A stretch of DNA of 64,000 nt, taken from the NCBI GenBank assembly GCA_033557465.1, contig CM066031.1, forward strand, positions 172,329,043-172,393,042. Reading direction: 5' to 3'. Below, piece after piece: positions 22,101 to 31,865 of the stretch. Source of the DNA: Ichthyophis bannanicus (lineage: Eukaryota > Chordata > Amphibia > Gymnophiona > Ichthyophiidae). A program made the position numbers and the translations under genes. Every line of letters begins with the position of its first letter. Position 1 is the stretch's first letter. The notes below the pieces were generated by a model that worked only from the letters and a program-made list of their open reading frames with translations, searched no databases and had not been told where the DNA came from.

Positions 22101-22787
22101 CAAAAGTGGAGTGTTCCCTGGGGATTGACATACTTTTAGTAGGCCATATTCGAGCAATCTTTGTAAGTGGCGATGAATGCCTTCAATTGCAGTTCTTGGG
22201 AGAGGGTACTGTTTGACGTGTACTGGTGTAGCACTAGGCTTAAGGGTTACAATTACTGGAGCTATATGTTTGGCTAGGCCTGGAGGACTGCCTTCTGCCC
22301 ATACTCCAGGTGGTGCATGAATGTTCTTTAAAGTTTGTTCGAAATAAGTGTCCTGGATAGAATCATCAATGTAATATCTCCATTCTTCTTCTCGGGGTAC
22401 CGTCAGCAGCATTATTCCTGCTGGTTTGGCTTGGGGGTTTACTGTCATTTGCATTTCTCCTCTTTCAGAGAAAGATATTTGTGCTTGAAGCTTGGCTAAC
22501 ATATCTCGTCCCAGTAGTGGCACTGGACATTCGGGCATGTAAAGGAATTGATGAGTTATTTGCTGTCCTCCCAGACTGCATATACGATTCTGAAGAAAAG
22601 ATTTTGTAGCTTTGGCACCAGTTGCTCCTATGATGGTGACTGCTTTTGTAGAAAATGGGGCTATCTTTTTGTCTATTACTGAATGTTCTGCTCCAGTATC
22701 AACCATAAAGTTCATAACTTGGTCTCCTATTTGTATTCCGACCATAGGCTCCTGGAGACCTAAAGCAAACTCGGAGCCCGGTCTGTC
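19146..22787 (-). pseudogene. pol: pro-pol of the provirus (PR-RT-RNase H-IN), one stop
   Basis: The frame continues from gag after the UAG at 22,788-22,790. Protease has DTGAEHSVID (about 22,675-22,700) and LLGRDML. RT has LPQGFKNSP (about 21,820) and QYVDD (about 21,735). RNase H has VDGSS (about 20,815), KAELIALT and YTDSKYAF (about 20,640). Integrase has an HX3H...CX2C zinc site (about 20,160-20,060), catalytic D (IDFTE, about 19,980), D (GSDNGPSF, about 19,800) and E (GKVERMN, about 19,700), and a C-terminal GPY-type module (HWKGPYIVI, about 19,325). A TGA at 20,793-20,795 interrupts RNase H; the same frame continues on both sides. The rest is open, which fits recent insertion. Confidence 0.95.
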
Positions 22788-22790
22788 CTA
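22788..22790 (-). promoter_or_regulatory. gag UAG stop, in frame with pro-pol (read-through site)
   Basis: The amber stop is followed in the same frame by an open pro-pol reading frame; the first ATG is 15 codons downstream, inside the protease region. Gammaretroviruses make Gag-Pol by suppressing an in-frame UAG using a downstream pseudoknot; the GC-rich sequence after the stop (GACAGACCGGGCTCC) could contribute, but I have not folded it. Confidence 0.75.
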
Positions 22791-24675
22791 GTCCACGTCA
22801 TTTTCATCATGGATTGTCGTAGTCACTGCTTGGATAGCTCCTCCTCTTTCTCGCTGGAATTGTTCTCGATTGGCTCCTCCCCGGTTCTGGGGACGGCCTC
22901 GTCTTTCTTCTCGCCACTGATGATTGTTTTCATCATCTTGCTGGGCGTCTTCGGGTTGCGGGCATGCATCTTTCCAATGTCCTTCTTCCCAGCAATAGGC
23001 GCATTGGTTTACGCCTATTTGGGGCCGGCTTCCTCCTCGGCCCCGCCCCCTTCCTCGGCTCCTTCGACTAGGGACACCTCCCCTTTTCTGTTCAACTAAG
23101 GCCGCAGCCAAAAAAATCAGCTTTCTTCTTCATCTTTCGATCACATTCTTTCTGCCTTTCATTATCACGATTCACATACACCTTATGAGCGACTTCCAGT
23201 AACTGAGTTGCATTCATGCCCGCAAACCCTTCTAATTTCTGTAATTTACGTCTAATGTCTGGTTGAGATTGGTTTACAAAAGCAGAATTCACCATGTATA
23301 AACTTCCTGGTGCATCGGGATCGTAGGGAGTATACATTCTATATGCTTCAGTTAATCTTTCATGAAATTCTGCAGGGCTCTCTTCTATACCTTGGATAAC
23401 TCCTGCAACTTTGGAAAGGTTCATAGCTTTCTGGCCCCACCTTTTCAGGCCTTGTAACAAGCCTTGGCGAAAACGGGCTAGGGACCTGGATCCTCTATCT
23501 GTATTTGGATCCCAACGGGGGTCTTCATTCGGGAATTCTCTCTGAGCTGCTTCACGATTGTCTATTTTGTCTACCACTCCTGGTTCTGGGGCTACAGGGT
23601 TCTCTGCCATCCAATCTATAGCTGCTTTCTTAATTCGTGTCCGCTCCTCCGTCGTGAATACAGTGGTCAGGAGCTGGCGGCAATCTGCCCAAGTGGGTTG
23701 GTGGGTTTCCATAACAGTATTTATTAATTCTGTAAGTTCCTGAGGCTTATCAGTATAGGAGGCATAATGCGACCTCCAATTTAACAAATCAGTTGTAGAG
23801 AAAGGGACATACACATAACTTAGGGGTCCCGCTACCACCTCATCATTATCATTCTTTACGGGCACTCCCGGGACTTGCCGTAAGGGCATCATCTTGGCAA
23901 TAGATACCTTTTGGGATCTAAGGGATATTTTCGTAACTGTCTTATCAGGGGTCACTTTCTTCTTTTCTACAAGTTTCACCTTGGATGTGCCTTTCACTGG
24001 CAAACTAGTGCTGGCTACCATTTTTACACTGTCAGTATCACTTATGGAAGTTTCAGTGTCTAATTGCTCTATTTCGGTATCTGACTCTCCTTTTTCTGTC
24101 TCAGACGATTCACCTTCATGTAAAGAGGTTTCATCTTCCTGCTCTTCGGGTAATAGCTCTGGGGTTGGGTCCCGCCTCGGCTGTCTCGGGGTTTCTGGGG
24201 CGGGACGCCGGGCAGCCCTTACTGGACCTGGGGTTCGAAGCTGTCGGGGAATCATTTCTGGGGAGTCAGGATCTACCAGGACAGGCTTCTTCCTGGACTT
24301 CTTATCCTGCCCTTCCATTCTAGGCTGTTCTGTTTTCTGACTAGAATTTGTCTTAGCTAACATTATTCTGCACTGTTCTTCATAACAGCGCTGCGCCCAA
24401 GGGGGCTGATCTTCACAAATACTTAACCAGGAATCTATATAGGGGTACTGATCGGGGTGCGCTATCCGCACTCTACGGTGTACTAACTGGATAATTTCTA
24501 CATTAAAGGTTCCCTCTCGGGGCCAGGTGGGGTCTAGATCGGGCCACTCCCTAGTACACAAAATCTGTAAACGGGCTGCTGTCATTTTAATACCATAATC
24601 TCCAGAATATCCCTCTTTAAAATGTGCGATCATACATTCTAATGGAGTGTTCCTAGTAGACCCCGCCCCTCCCAT
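22788..24675 (-). pseudogene. gag: gag of the provirus, one frameshift
   Basis: ATG at 24,675 starts MGGAGS, a myristoylation-type N-terminus, followed by a gamma-type matrix (REWPDLDPTWPREGTFNVE, about 24,540). After an acidic, Ser/Thr-rich linker comes capsid (YVPFSTTDLLNWRSHYASYT, about 23,780) with a major homology region (GIEESPAEFHERLTEAYRMY, about 23,360). Nucleocapsid has one CX2CX4HX4C knuckle (about 23,000-22,960) and an Arg/Gly-rich start. The frame shifts at a seven-T run (plus-strand A run 23,110-23,116); the first frame stops at 23,092 and the second ends at the UAG at 22,788. I see no PPXY or PTAP late motif. Confidence 0.92.
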
Positions 24676-25399
24676 TTCGATGTGTGCGCGCTACAAGAGA
24701 CAAAAGGGAAAAGGAGGGCGGACCGTGGGTAAGGGGTCCTCACGGCCCTGGAAACGTATAAGGAGAACAAATAAGACAAGACGACAATCGCTTCCCCCTT
24801 TTCGCGACCTGAACGCGGTCGCCCGGTCAGGAAATGCGCTACTCAGGGGTCCGCCTTCACTTGGTCCGTGCTGCCAGACCTCTCATCCACACTTCTTTCA
24901 CACAATCATGCTAGCAACGTATCCCAAAATGCATTTCGTTCTATCTATTCTGACTAGTCTTATCCAATTTCCAATTACAAAAAGACGGGGTTTCGCCCTG
25001 CGAATACTCATGCGGGGGTACTCGGTCCGTCTTTGAGAGGTGATCAAGCTCTCTTACCAATTTCGAATTTTCTCGAGATTACAAATTCCAAGTTCCAATG
25101 GCAGCACTGCTCTTTCTATATCTGTCTAGACAACAAATCAAAACTATACTCACCGGATCCGGTCCTCAAACTTCCCAAGCAGGCGCATGAGTTGGACCTC
25201 GGACTCCCCTCACTCGGGTTCGAGGCGTTGGCTCCAGCCGGGCTCGGCACCCGCCGAGGTCCGACCAGCTCCCTCCGATGCAAGGGACCGGCAGCGCCAG
25301 GGAGCAGCCCTCGTCGGAAGGGCACGATCCCGGCAGGACCAAGCCTATAGAGGCGGAAAGTCGTGGTATATTGCCCTATATACACTCTGATTCCACAAC
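24676..25399 (-). promoter_or_regulatory. provirus leader (packaging region)
   Basis: About 725 bp between the primer site and the gag ATG, GC-rich in its first 250 bases. It should hold the major splice donor and packaging signal; I cannot pinpoint either. No gag-like upstream ORF (glyco-gag type) is convincing. Confidence 0.6.
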
Positions 25400-25417
25400 T
25401 TCCCGGCCAATCCACCA
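25400..25417 (-). promoter_or_regulatory. primer binding site, Gly-tRNA-like
   Basis: On the plus strand the 18 bases TTCCCGGCCAATCCACCA match the 3' end of vertebrate tRNA-Gly(GCC), including CCA, with one mismatch. The site begins 6 bases inside the 5' LTR boundary, a longer spacer than usual. Confidence 0.8.
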
Positions 25418-25423
25418 AGAATA

Positions 25424-26092
25424 TGTAGCAGCAGAGCGCAGACAAACCAATAATACCAGGAGTCTGTTCAGAAGGTCCAAATCATTTATTTGTGCACAAG
25501 TCTCAAGCAGAATCAAATTCAAAATGGCTGAGCAAAGTTTTCTGGCAATACAACAACTTTTATAGACTTTTGTTCCATTCTAGGTATAGAAAAACATTTC
25601 ATTGGTCCCGGTAACCTCCCGTACCTCCCGTACCCCTTCTATTGGTCCCGGTACTGATAAGATTATCCAATTATGTTCCTTCAGTGGGCTCAGCACCTGC
25701 TTACCCCCCTTCTAGTCCCAATTACAATGGCCAGTTCATCAACTTGTTACTTTCATACTTTCAAGGCCATAGAGCCAATTTGTGCATGTAGGGGAGCAGG
25801 GCTCTGCAACTCATCTGTCAGCAGTCCCAATTAAATCCCTTGCAGATGTACTTTCTTATCAGTAACTTTTAAACATATTTTTCTGTATTTTTCCATCTTC
25901 CAGTTCTGCTTATCTAAGCTAGTTCAATATTCTTGCTATGTCCTTGCTGTGTTCCAGCTCTACAGGAGCAGGAGCAGATTGGGGGATGTGCAATTCCCAT
26001 AGGCCTCTCCACTAGCTCCATTTACAGGTCAAGCTAGCTAGGCTCGCTTGCTTATATCAGACAAAGTGGATCACAGGCCTACACCTGCCACA
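25424..26092 (-). repeat. 5' LTR of the provirus
   Basis: 669 bp, same ends and signals as the 3' LTR (TATA box at 25,557-25,564, minus strand). The three differences from the other LTR are at 25,576, 25,630 and 25,737. Confidence 0.95.
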
Positions 26093-26340
26093 TTACCATA
26101 CGCTAACCAATACATTTCAGAGAATAACAATACATGACCTACTGGGGAAAGAGAACAAGTAGCAATGTCAAATAGGAATTACATAAACAGAATACCTCAG
26201 CTCAGTTACACATGCAGAACATAGATAGACCATCACCAAACAAGGAATCACAATTTAGAAACAGGAAGACAATTGAACTGGGAACCCGAAAAGCCCAACT
26301 TGGAATGTACAACAACACTGTAGAAATAAAACAGTAAATT

Positions 26341-28804
26341 ATTTTATTTGCAAATCTTTTATATACCGCCAATTCCGAAGATCAGTGGCGGTTTACATCC
26401 AAACAACATTGCATTACATGGAACAATTGTAGCGATATATAAACAGGTACATTGAACTGTAATTAAACTATATACAGGTGGTATGACAATGTTTTGAAAC
26501 TATTTACAAGTTATTACATAGTTTTTACATATATACATATTGGTGGTTCATCTTGAGTTCAGCTATAGGATTTGTAGAGAGAGTATTGTAGCTAGTATAT
26601 TCATTAGTGAGTTATGGTGGATAGGAGGTCTTATCCAAGTCATTATCTATGATAGAGTAGTATTGTGAGAACAGGTATGTTTTTAAGTCTTTTCGGTATT
26701 TTTGTAAGTCTTTTGTTTCCCTTAATTGATCTGGAAAGTTATTCCATAATGAAGGTGCTACGAATGAGAAGGCACTGGTACTTGTTATTTGTTTTGTTTT
26801 TCGTATAGAGTCGGGTACTAGGATGGTATTAAGGTTTTTTCTTCGTCTTAATCTATTTTCTGTAGGACTATGAATCAGTGTGGATAGATATGAAGGGGCA
26901 ATCTGATTAATTAATTTAAAGGTAGTCAATAAGATTTTATATTGAATTCTACTGGATATAGGCAACCAATGTAGAGAATAGAGTATCGGGGTAATGTGGT
27001 CAGATAGCTTGGCTTTGGAAATTATTCTCGCAGTAACATTTTGGGCCATTTGTAGAATTTTTATGTTCTTTTTCGCTATTCCTAGTAATATTCCGTTACA
27101 AAAGTCAAAGTGGGGGGTTATTAGTGCTTGTGTGATAGTTCTAAAGTCATGATTTTCTAAAAGTGGCCTCAATTGTTGAATGGAGCGAAGCTTGAAGTAA
27201 ATTGTTTTGGTTATTTTCTTAATGTGGTTAGTGAAACTAAGGGTCTTGTCAAGGGTGACTCCTAAATATTTAATCTCTTCCTTGACGGGTAGGGTAAAGT
27301 TCAGAATTTTGATATCGGTTGGTGGTGTGTAATTTGCGTTTCTGGATGTGATTAATACCTCAGTTTTTTTTAAATTAATTTTCAGATTGATTGAACGTAG
27401 CCATTTTTCAGCTTCCGTGAGGCAGGTTGCTATTTTTTCATAGCTGGGATCATGTATGTTGAATGCGGAGTACAACATAATGTCATCCGCATATATATGG
27501 TAATTCATCTTATATTTTTGGAAAATGGTGCAAATTGGTTGAAGGTAAAGGTTGAATAGAAGAGCAGATAATGCAGAGCCCTGAGGTATTCCTTGTTCCT
27601 GGGGAAAAGGGGACGATGAGGTCTGGTTAACTTGTACAAATTGTGAGCGGTCAGATATGTATGATTTAAACCAATCTAGGGTAGTTTTCCTTAATCCTAT
27701 CTGTCTGAGTCTTGATATGAGAATATTGTGGTTTACGCTGTCAAAAGCAGCGGATATATCAAGGAATACCAGAATGAGTGCTTGTTTTGTGTTATCTAGA
27801 CCCTTAATGAGGGTATCAAGTAGGGCAAGAAGGAGGGTTTTTACACCGTGAAAAGGTCGGAATCCGTATTGGTGATCATCAAGGGGTGCAGACGTGTCTA
27901 TGTAATCTTGGAGTTGTAGTTGAACAACTTTTTCAATGATTTTGGTCAGGAACAGGATACTGGCAATCGAGCGATATGATGATGGGTCATTTTCATTTAG
28001 TGTTTTATTCTTTAAAATCGGGCAAGTTGTGGAGTTTTTGAGTTCTTTAGGTAATACCCCAAGCTGAAGAGATTTGTTAACTATATTTAGAATAAAGGGG
28101 GCCAGTTCTTGTTTTGTTGTCTTAATCCACATAACTGGGCAGGGATCAAGGATGGATGTTGTGGTGTTAATATTCAATATTATACTTAGTAATTGTTTTT
28201 TATCAGTCAGCTGAAAGGAATTCCATGTATTTTTGTTGTTTATTGATATTACGGATTCGGGTATTGGTATTGAGGATAATTTAAGTTTACTAGCAAAATA
28301 ATTTGCTAGATCTGGTAACTTGATAGGGACCGGTTGATGATTAGTACTGGGGGCTTTTGATAAGGATTTTACAATTTCAAACAGTTCCCTCGGACGATTA
28401 ATAGCTTTAGATAGAATTGAGGTATGATGTTTTTTAGCGTTATTAGTTGCTGCTCTATATTTGTTAAGAGTTGTGAAGTATAGCTCCCGGAACTCGGGTG
28501 TTTTTTTTGTTCGCCATTTATTTTCTATTTTTCGAAGATTTTTTTTGATAGATGCTAATTCGTGTGTGTACCATTTTTCTGAGGTTCTTTTATAGCGCTT
28601 GTTAGTTTTGGTAGGTAATGGTTTGGAAGCTTCTTTTATAACCGTGTTCCAATTAGCAATGTCTTTGTCAATGTTTTTTGAGTTTGTATCTAACTGTGGT
28701 ATAATTGTACCCAGAAATTCTTCTGATACAAATGGACAGAATCTTGGCCCTTGATGAGTTGTGGTTTGATGGGGAGAGGATGTGACTTGTGTTATGGTGG
28801 GAGG
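26341..28804 (-). mobile_element. L2-like LINE, 5' truncated, inside the hAT element
   Basis: The flanks are AAATT at 26,336-26,340 and 28,805-28,809, a 5-bp target duplication; the empty site is visible in hAT copy 2 near 54,930. The minus strand carries the RT ORF and a 3' UTR with the stem ACCGCCA...TGGCGGT (26,366-26,392) and an ATTTTATTT tail. The 5' part (endonuclease) is absent. Confidence 0.9.
26612..28804 (-). CDS. L2-like LINE reverse transcriptase, N-terminally truncated, open
   Basis: The frame is open for about 730 codons, from the truncation point at 28,804 to the stop at 26,612. It starts in the endonuclease-RT linker (Lys-rich), then has the RT: NSTTCPILKNKTLN (about 28,030), YRSIASI (about 27,985), FLDISAAFDSVNH (first catalytic Asp, about 27,740), GIPQGSALSALLFNLYLQ (about 27,570), IYADDIMLYSAF (about 27,480), KYLGVTLDKTLSF (about 27,260) and HITPILYSLHWLPISSRIQ (about 26,970). 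The C-terminus (FVAPSLWNNFPDQLRE) is usual for L2-group LINEs. The lack of stops suggests a recent insertion, but without the endonuclease it cannot be autonomous. Confidence 0.9.
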   Translation of the reverse strand, partial: PPTITQVTSSPHQTTTHQGPRFCPFVSEEFLGTIIPQLDTNSKNIDKDIANWNTVIKEASKPLPTKTNKRYKRTSEKWYTHELASIKKNLRKIENKWRTKKTPEFRELYFTTLNKYRAATNNAKKHHTSILSKAINRPRELFEIVKSLSKAPSTNHQPVPIKLPDLANYFASKLKLSSIPIPESVISINNKNTWNSFQLTDKKQLLSIILNINTTTSILDPCPVMWIKTTKQELAPFILNIVNKSLQLGVLPKELKNSTTCPILKNKTLNENDPSSYRSIASILFLTKIIEKVVQLQLQDYIDTSAPLDDHQYGFRPFHGVKTLLLALLDTLIKGLDNTKQALILVFLDISAAFDSVNHNILISRLRQIGLRKTTLDWFKSYISDRSQFVQVNQTSSSPFPQEQGIPQGSALSALLFNLYLQPICTIFQKYKMNYHIYADDIMLYSAFNIHDPSYEKIATCLTEAEKWLRSINLKINLKKTEVLITSRNANYTPPTDIKILNFTLPVKEEIKYLGVTLDKTLSFTNHIKKITKTIYFKLRSIQQLRPLLENHDFRTITQALITPHFDFCNGILLGIAKKNIKILQMAQNVTARIISKAKLSDHITPILYSLHWLPISSRIQYKILLTTFKLINQIAPSYLSTLIHSPTENRLRRRKNLNTILVPDSIRKTKQITSTSAFSFVAPSLWNNFPDQLRETKDLQKYRKDLKTYLFSQYYSIIDNDLDKTSYPP

Positions 28805-28809
28805 AAATT

Positions 28810-29930
28810 AATTTCCTCTTGTACTAAACAAAGCGCAGACGTTAATGATGCACATTTCCCAGAGCTGACATATTCCAGTTCATAAATTCAAAATAAAGAG
28901 ATATTTTTCTACCTTTTGTGCATTTTTTTTCAGTTGCAATTGCTTCAGCCACTTTCTTCTGATTTCTTCAGTGTCTTCTGCTAACTCTCCATCATCTGCT
29001 GTCCATTTGTCCTTTCTTCTCTCTTCTAGTTTGTTTTCCATTCTCTCTCTACATCTGCTTTAACATACTAATCTTTCTCCTTTTGCTCTTTCCTCATTCC
29101 TACTTCATCCACTCAAATTTTACCCCTCCATCCTCAATCCCCACTTACTCTCCCAATACCTGACCAATTGTAGATTTGTCTTCCCTCCCACACAAAATAT
29201 GTTTCCCCTCTTCATTTCACTCTCCCAGCTCCATCCCATTCTAATCCTCCCCCAACATCAGCTCCCTTCTAGTTCCAGACCCACCCAGCATCCGCTCCCT
29301 TCTAGTCCCCGCCTCAGCCCATTTCCAGTCCTAGCCCCCCATCAGCCCATTTCCAATCCTATCCTAGTCACACCATCAGCCCATTTCCAGTCCTAGGTCC
29401 CCCATCCATTTCCAGTCCTATCCGAGTCCCTCCATCAGCTCATTTACAATCCCAGCCCCCCATCAGCCATTTCTAGTCCTTTCCTAGCCCCACCATCAGC
29501 CCATATCAAATCCTAGCTCCCCTCCACTCAGCCCATTTCCATTCCAAGCCCCCATCCCCATCAGCTATTTGCAGTTCAAGCCCCCCTTCCACTCAGCCCA
29601 TTTCCAGTCCTAGCAACCCCCCAGCCCATTACCAGTCCTAGCCCCCCATAGCCTATTACCAGTCCTAAGTCCCCCATCAGCCCACTTCCAGTCCTAAGCC
29701 CCCCATCACCCCATTTTCAGTCTTATTCCCCCCATAGCCCATTACCAGTCCTAACCCCCCATCAGCCCACCTCCAGTCCTAACCCCCCCATCAGCCCATT
29801 TCCAGTTCTAGCCTCCCCATAGCCCATTACTAGTCCTAACCCCCCAATCAGCCCACTTCCAGTCTTAGCCCCCCCCATAGCCCATTACCAGTCCTAGCCT
29901 CTCTCCCCTCCCCCCCATCAGCCCTGGTAG
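28810..29930. repeat. hAT copy 1 interior: CT-rich tract and minisatellite
   Basis: A CT-rich tract (28,900-29,200) leads into a long degenerate minisatellite built on units such as CAGCCCATTTCCAGTCCTAG followed by CCCCCAT (about 29,260-29,915, unit about 28-35 bp). The same arrangement is in copy 2 (twice) and, more diverged, at 41.6-42.4 kb. The minus strand is G-rich with repeated G tracts. Confidence 0.75.
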
Positions 29931-29944
29931 ATTAAAAAAACAAA

Positions 29945-30225
29945 CAAACCGGCTGCTGCTGGCACTGCCACCGTGGCAGCGGCAGAATCAAGCGTCCTGT
30001 GGGCCCCCCCCCCGCCCTGTAGAGTCCTCCCTGCAGCATCAGCTCCCTCAGCGCGGGCTTAACAGAGCCGCTAGAGAGAAACTCTCCCTTCGCGGCTCTG
30101 AAAGCCGACTCTGAGGGAGCTGATGCTGCAGGGAGGACTCTGCCAGGCAGGGGGGGGGGGGGAGAGGGCCCATGGGACACTTGATTCTGCTGCTGCCATG
30201 GTGGCAGCAGCTGCCGTTTTTTAAA
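29945..30225. repeat. large hairpin near the right end of hAT copy 1
   Basis: Arms around CTCCCTGCAGCATCAGCTCC (about 30,025) and its inverse GGAGCTGATGCTGCAGGGAG (about 30,117), extended outward by CTGCCACCGTGGCAG-type sequence and GAATCAAG/CTTGATTC. The equivalent part of copy 2 (about 56,010-56,230) can also fold. Confidence 0.7.
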
Positions 30226-30449
30226 AATCTACTGGGCTGATGCAGAATGTATTTTGCGCGGGGCCCCCTGAAACGCGGGGCCCTGTGCAAAAAAAACATT
30301 CTTGCTCAATGGACGGGCCGGCCCTGGGCACAATTAAAAATGCTTTATATGGAGGTGGGCTGTCCCCTAGTTCCCTGAGCTGACTTAGTGTGGTGGTTTC
30401 AGGCCATTATGCCTATTCAGAGTTCCACACCAAGCTAGGCCCTCACTGG

Positions 30450-30786
30450 TGTTGGAAACACCTTTACCTGTGGCCAATTTACCTATGGCCAATATGACCA
30501 ATGAGACTCAGAGCAGAATATTGTGAAGAGGTTTATTTTTCAATACGTTGCCTGCAGACAGCAGGTAACCAGCACAACATAACAGCATAAGTGTAGGCAC
30601 GCCCCTTTCTGGGGTTACCTTGCTTTTATCCCTTTTCTCTGAACATACACTTTTCCTCTTTATTCACCTGGCTTTCCCCTTATTTGGGTTATCTTTCTTT
30701 TCTTTATAACTGTAAGCCCTGCCCCCCCCCCCCTTCTCGAGGGCAGTCTAGGTGTAGAGAAAGAGGAAGTAAGAGAGGCTCTTACA
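30450..30786 (-). repeat. LTR-like segment
   Basis: It starts TGTTGGAAACACC and ends CTCTTACA. In the minus orientation it carries a TATA-like ATAAAAG (about 30,625) and AATAAA (about 30,530), in the right order for U3-R-U5. It sits where repeat T copy 1 is interrupted. No partner LTR or retroviral gene is seen to its right; 30,787-31,280 holds nothing I recognise. Confidence 0.5.
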
Positions 30787-31278
30787 ATCTCCTTTTAATA
30801 TAGTTTTCAGATTTTCTAACAATTTTTAATTTTACACATATATATCTATCTTGGATTCTTGTGCTTTACTTATATTTTTCTATATTTTTCTACCTTATAC
30901 TTTCAAGCTATTCCTATGCACTGTTAGCTTTGCAGGCTTTCTCTGCAGATATGGGGTGGGTCAGAAAAAGGGGAGGGGGGAAAGATTCTTCAGAATTTCT
31001 TCACAAATTGGGTGGGGATGTGTAGCCTTGCACAGCAAGTATTTTGTCTTTTGCCTTAAAGCTTGCATATTTCAGGGGGTTTGAGGATCAGTAAAAGTAT
31101 AGCTTTTAAAGAGGGGGACATATATAGCTGTCAATTTTAAAGAGAAAGAGAAGGATATATAGATGTTTTCTGTCTGTTTTAAAGAGAGGAATTTACTCAG
31201 CCTGCCATGGCTAGAGGGGAGAAATTAGGGAAGTGGTCAAACAACCTCAGTTGCACAACCTGCACTATCTCTCGGTTG

Positions 31279-31470
31279 CATAAGGTTTTCAACACAGTCC
31301 TCGGGGAACCTTAGGCCAGTCAGGTTTTTAGGATTCCCAGAATGAATAGGCATGAGAAAGATTTGCATGTTCTGTCTTCATTGTATGCAAATCTATCTTA
31401 TGCATATTCATTTGGGAATTCTGAAAACCCGACTGGCCTAGGGTTCCCCGAGGACTGGGTTGAAAACCGA
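31279..31470. mobile_element. fold-back MITE
   Basis: The arms GTTTTCAACACAGTCCTCGG (31,288 on) and its inverse (CCGAGGACTGGGTTGAAAAC, ending about 31,469) enclose a second inverted layer (AGGCCAGTC / GACTGGCCT) and the AT-rich ATGCAT-type centre seen in the MITE at 4,241. Confidence 0.65.
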
Positions 31471-31865
31471 GGAGCTCTGTGCTTTTTGATAGCAACTTGG
31501 TATTTTCTATTCTACTGGCAGAAAGGAGATAGAAAAGAGGGGAGTGGGGGGTTACCTGCTAAGAAGGAAGTGAGGAAGCTGGTCAGGGACTGATAAGCCA
31601 TATCATATTATACAGGCGTCTCTTGTTTAACCCTTTTTGTAAAAACAACAGTTTCATTTTTCCATCAACCGGTTTCTGTGCTCTCACTTCTGCAGTCTCA
31701 TGGCTGCCTATGCTTGGCTGGCCACTGTCTTTGAGGAGACTCACTGGGGCACTTCACCTTGCCATCAGCTAAGGTGCACTGCCCCTCACTCTGGATTTCT
31801 ATTTGGCAGCTATTTGGATCAGGTAACTGCTGCTAAGCTGTGACAAGGAAAATGCAGTATACAGT

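Larger units (their letters stand above)
16026..26092 (-). mobile_element. complete gammaretrovirus-like endogenous provirus, 10.07 kb
   Basis: Read on the minus strand: 5' LTR (25,424-26,092), primer site, leader, gag, in-frame pro-pol after a UAG, env, polypurine tract and 3' LTR (16,026-16,694), with a 4-bp target duplication TTAC at 16,022-16,025 and 26,093-26,096. Both LTRs are 669 bp with only three differences by eye, so the insertion is recent. Gag (MA, CA with gamma-type motifs, one zinc knuckle), the suppression-type gag-pol junction, the HHCC integrase and a covalent-type Env all point to class I. It carries three lesions as read: a gag frameshift, an RNase H stop and an env frameshift. 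Confidence 0.95.
15919..30326. mobile_element. hAT-type transposon, copy 1, hosting a provirus and a LINE
   Basis: The left end CGGGGGCGGCCAAAGG and right end GACGGGCCGGCCCTG are inverted relatives, and the flanking 8-mers ggtacaat (15,911-15,918) and ggcacaat (30,327-30,334) match at 7 of 8, as expected for hAT. Its own sequence is 15,919-16,025, 26,093-26,340 and 28,810-30,326. Its layout matches copy 2 at 52,556-56,332. It encodes no transposase. Inside lie the provirus (TSD TTAC) and an L2-like LINE (TSD AAATT). Confidence 0.8.
15800..31855 (+). repeat. host repeat 'T', copy 1, split by later insertions
   Basis: Sequence just before the hAT element (15,838-15,918: CACATGTGGAAACAATTGG and following) and just after it (30,327-30,449 and again about 31,663-31,855: CTCATGGCTGCCTATGC, GGCTGGCCAC) matches, in order, the uninterrupted sequence at about 38,210-38,950. 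So one old repeat was split by the hAT element and by another insertion at 30,450-31,662. I cannot name the family. Confidence 0.5.
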
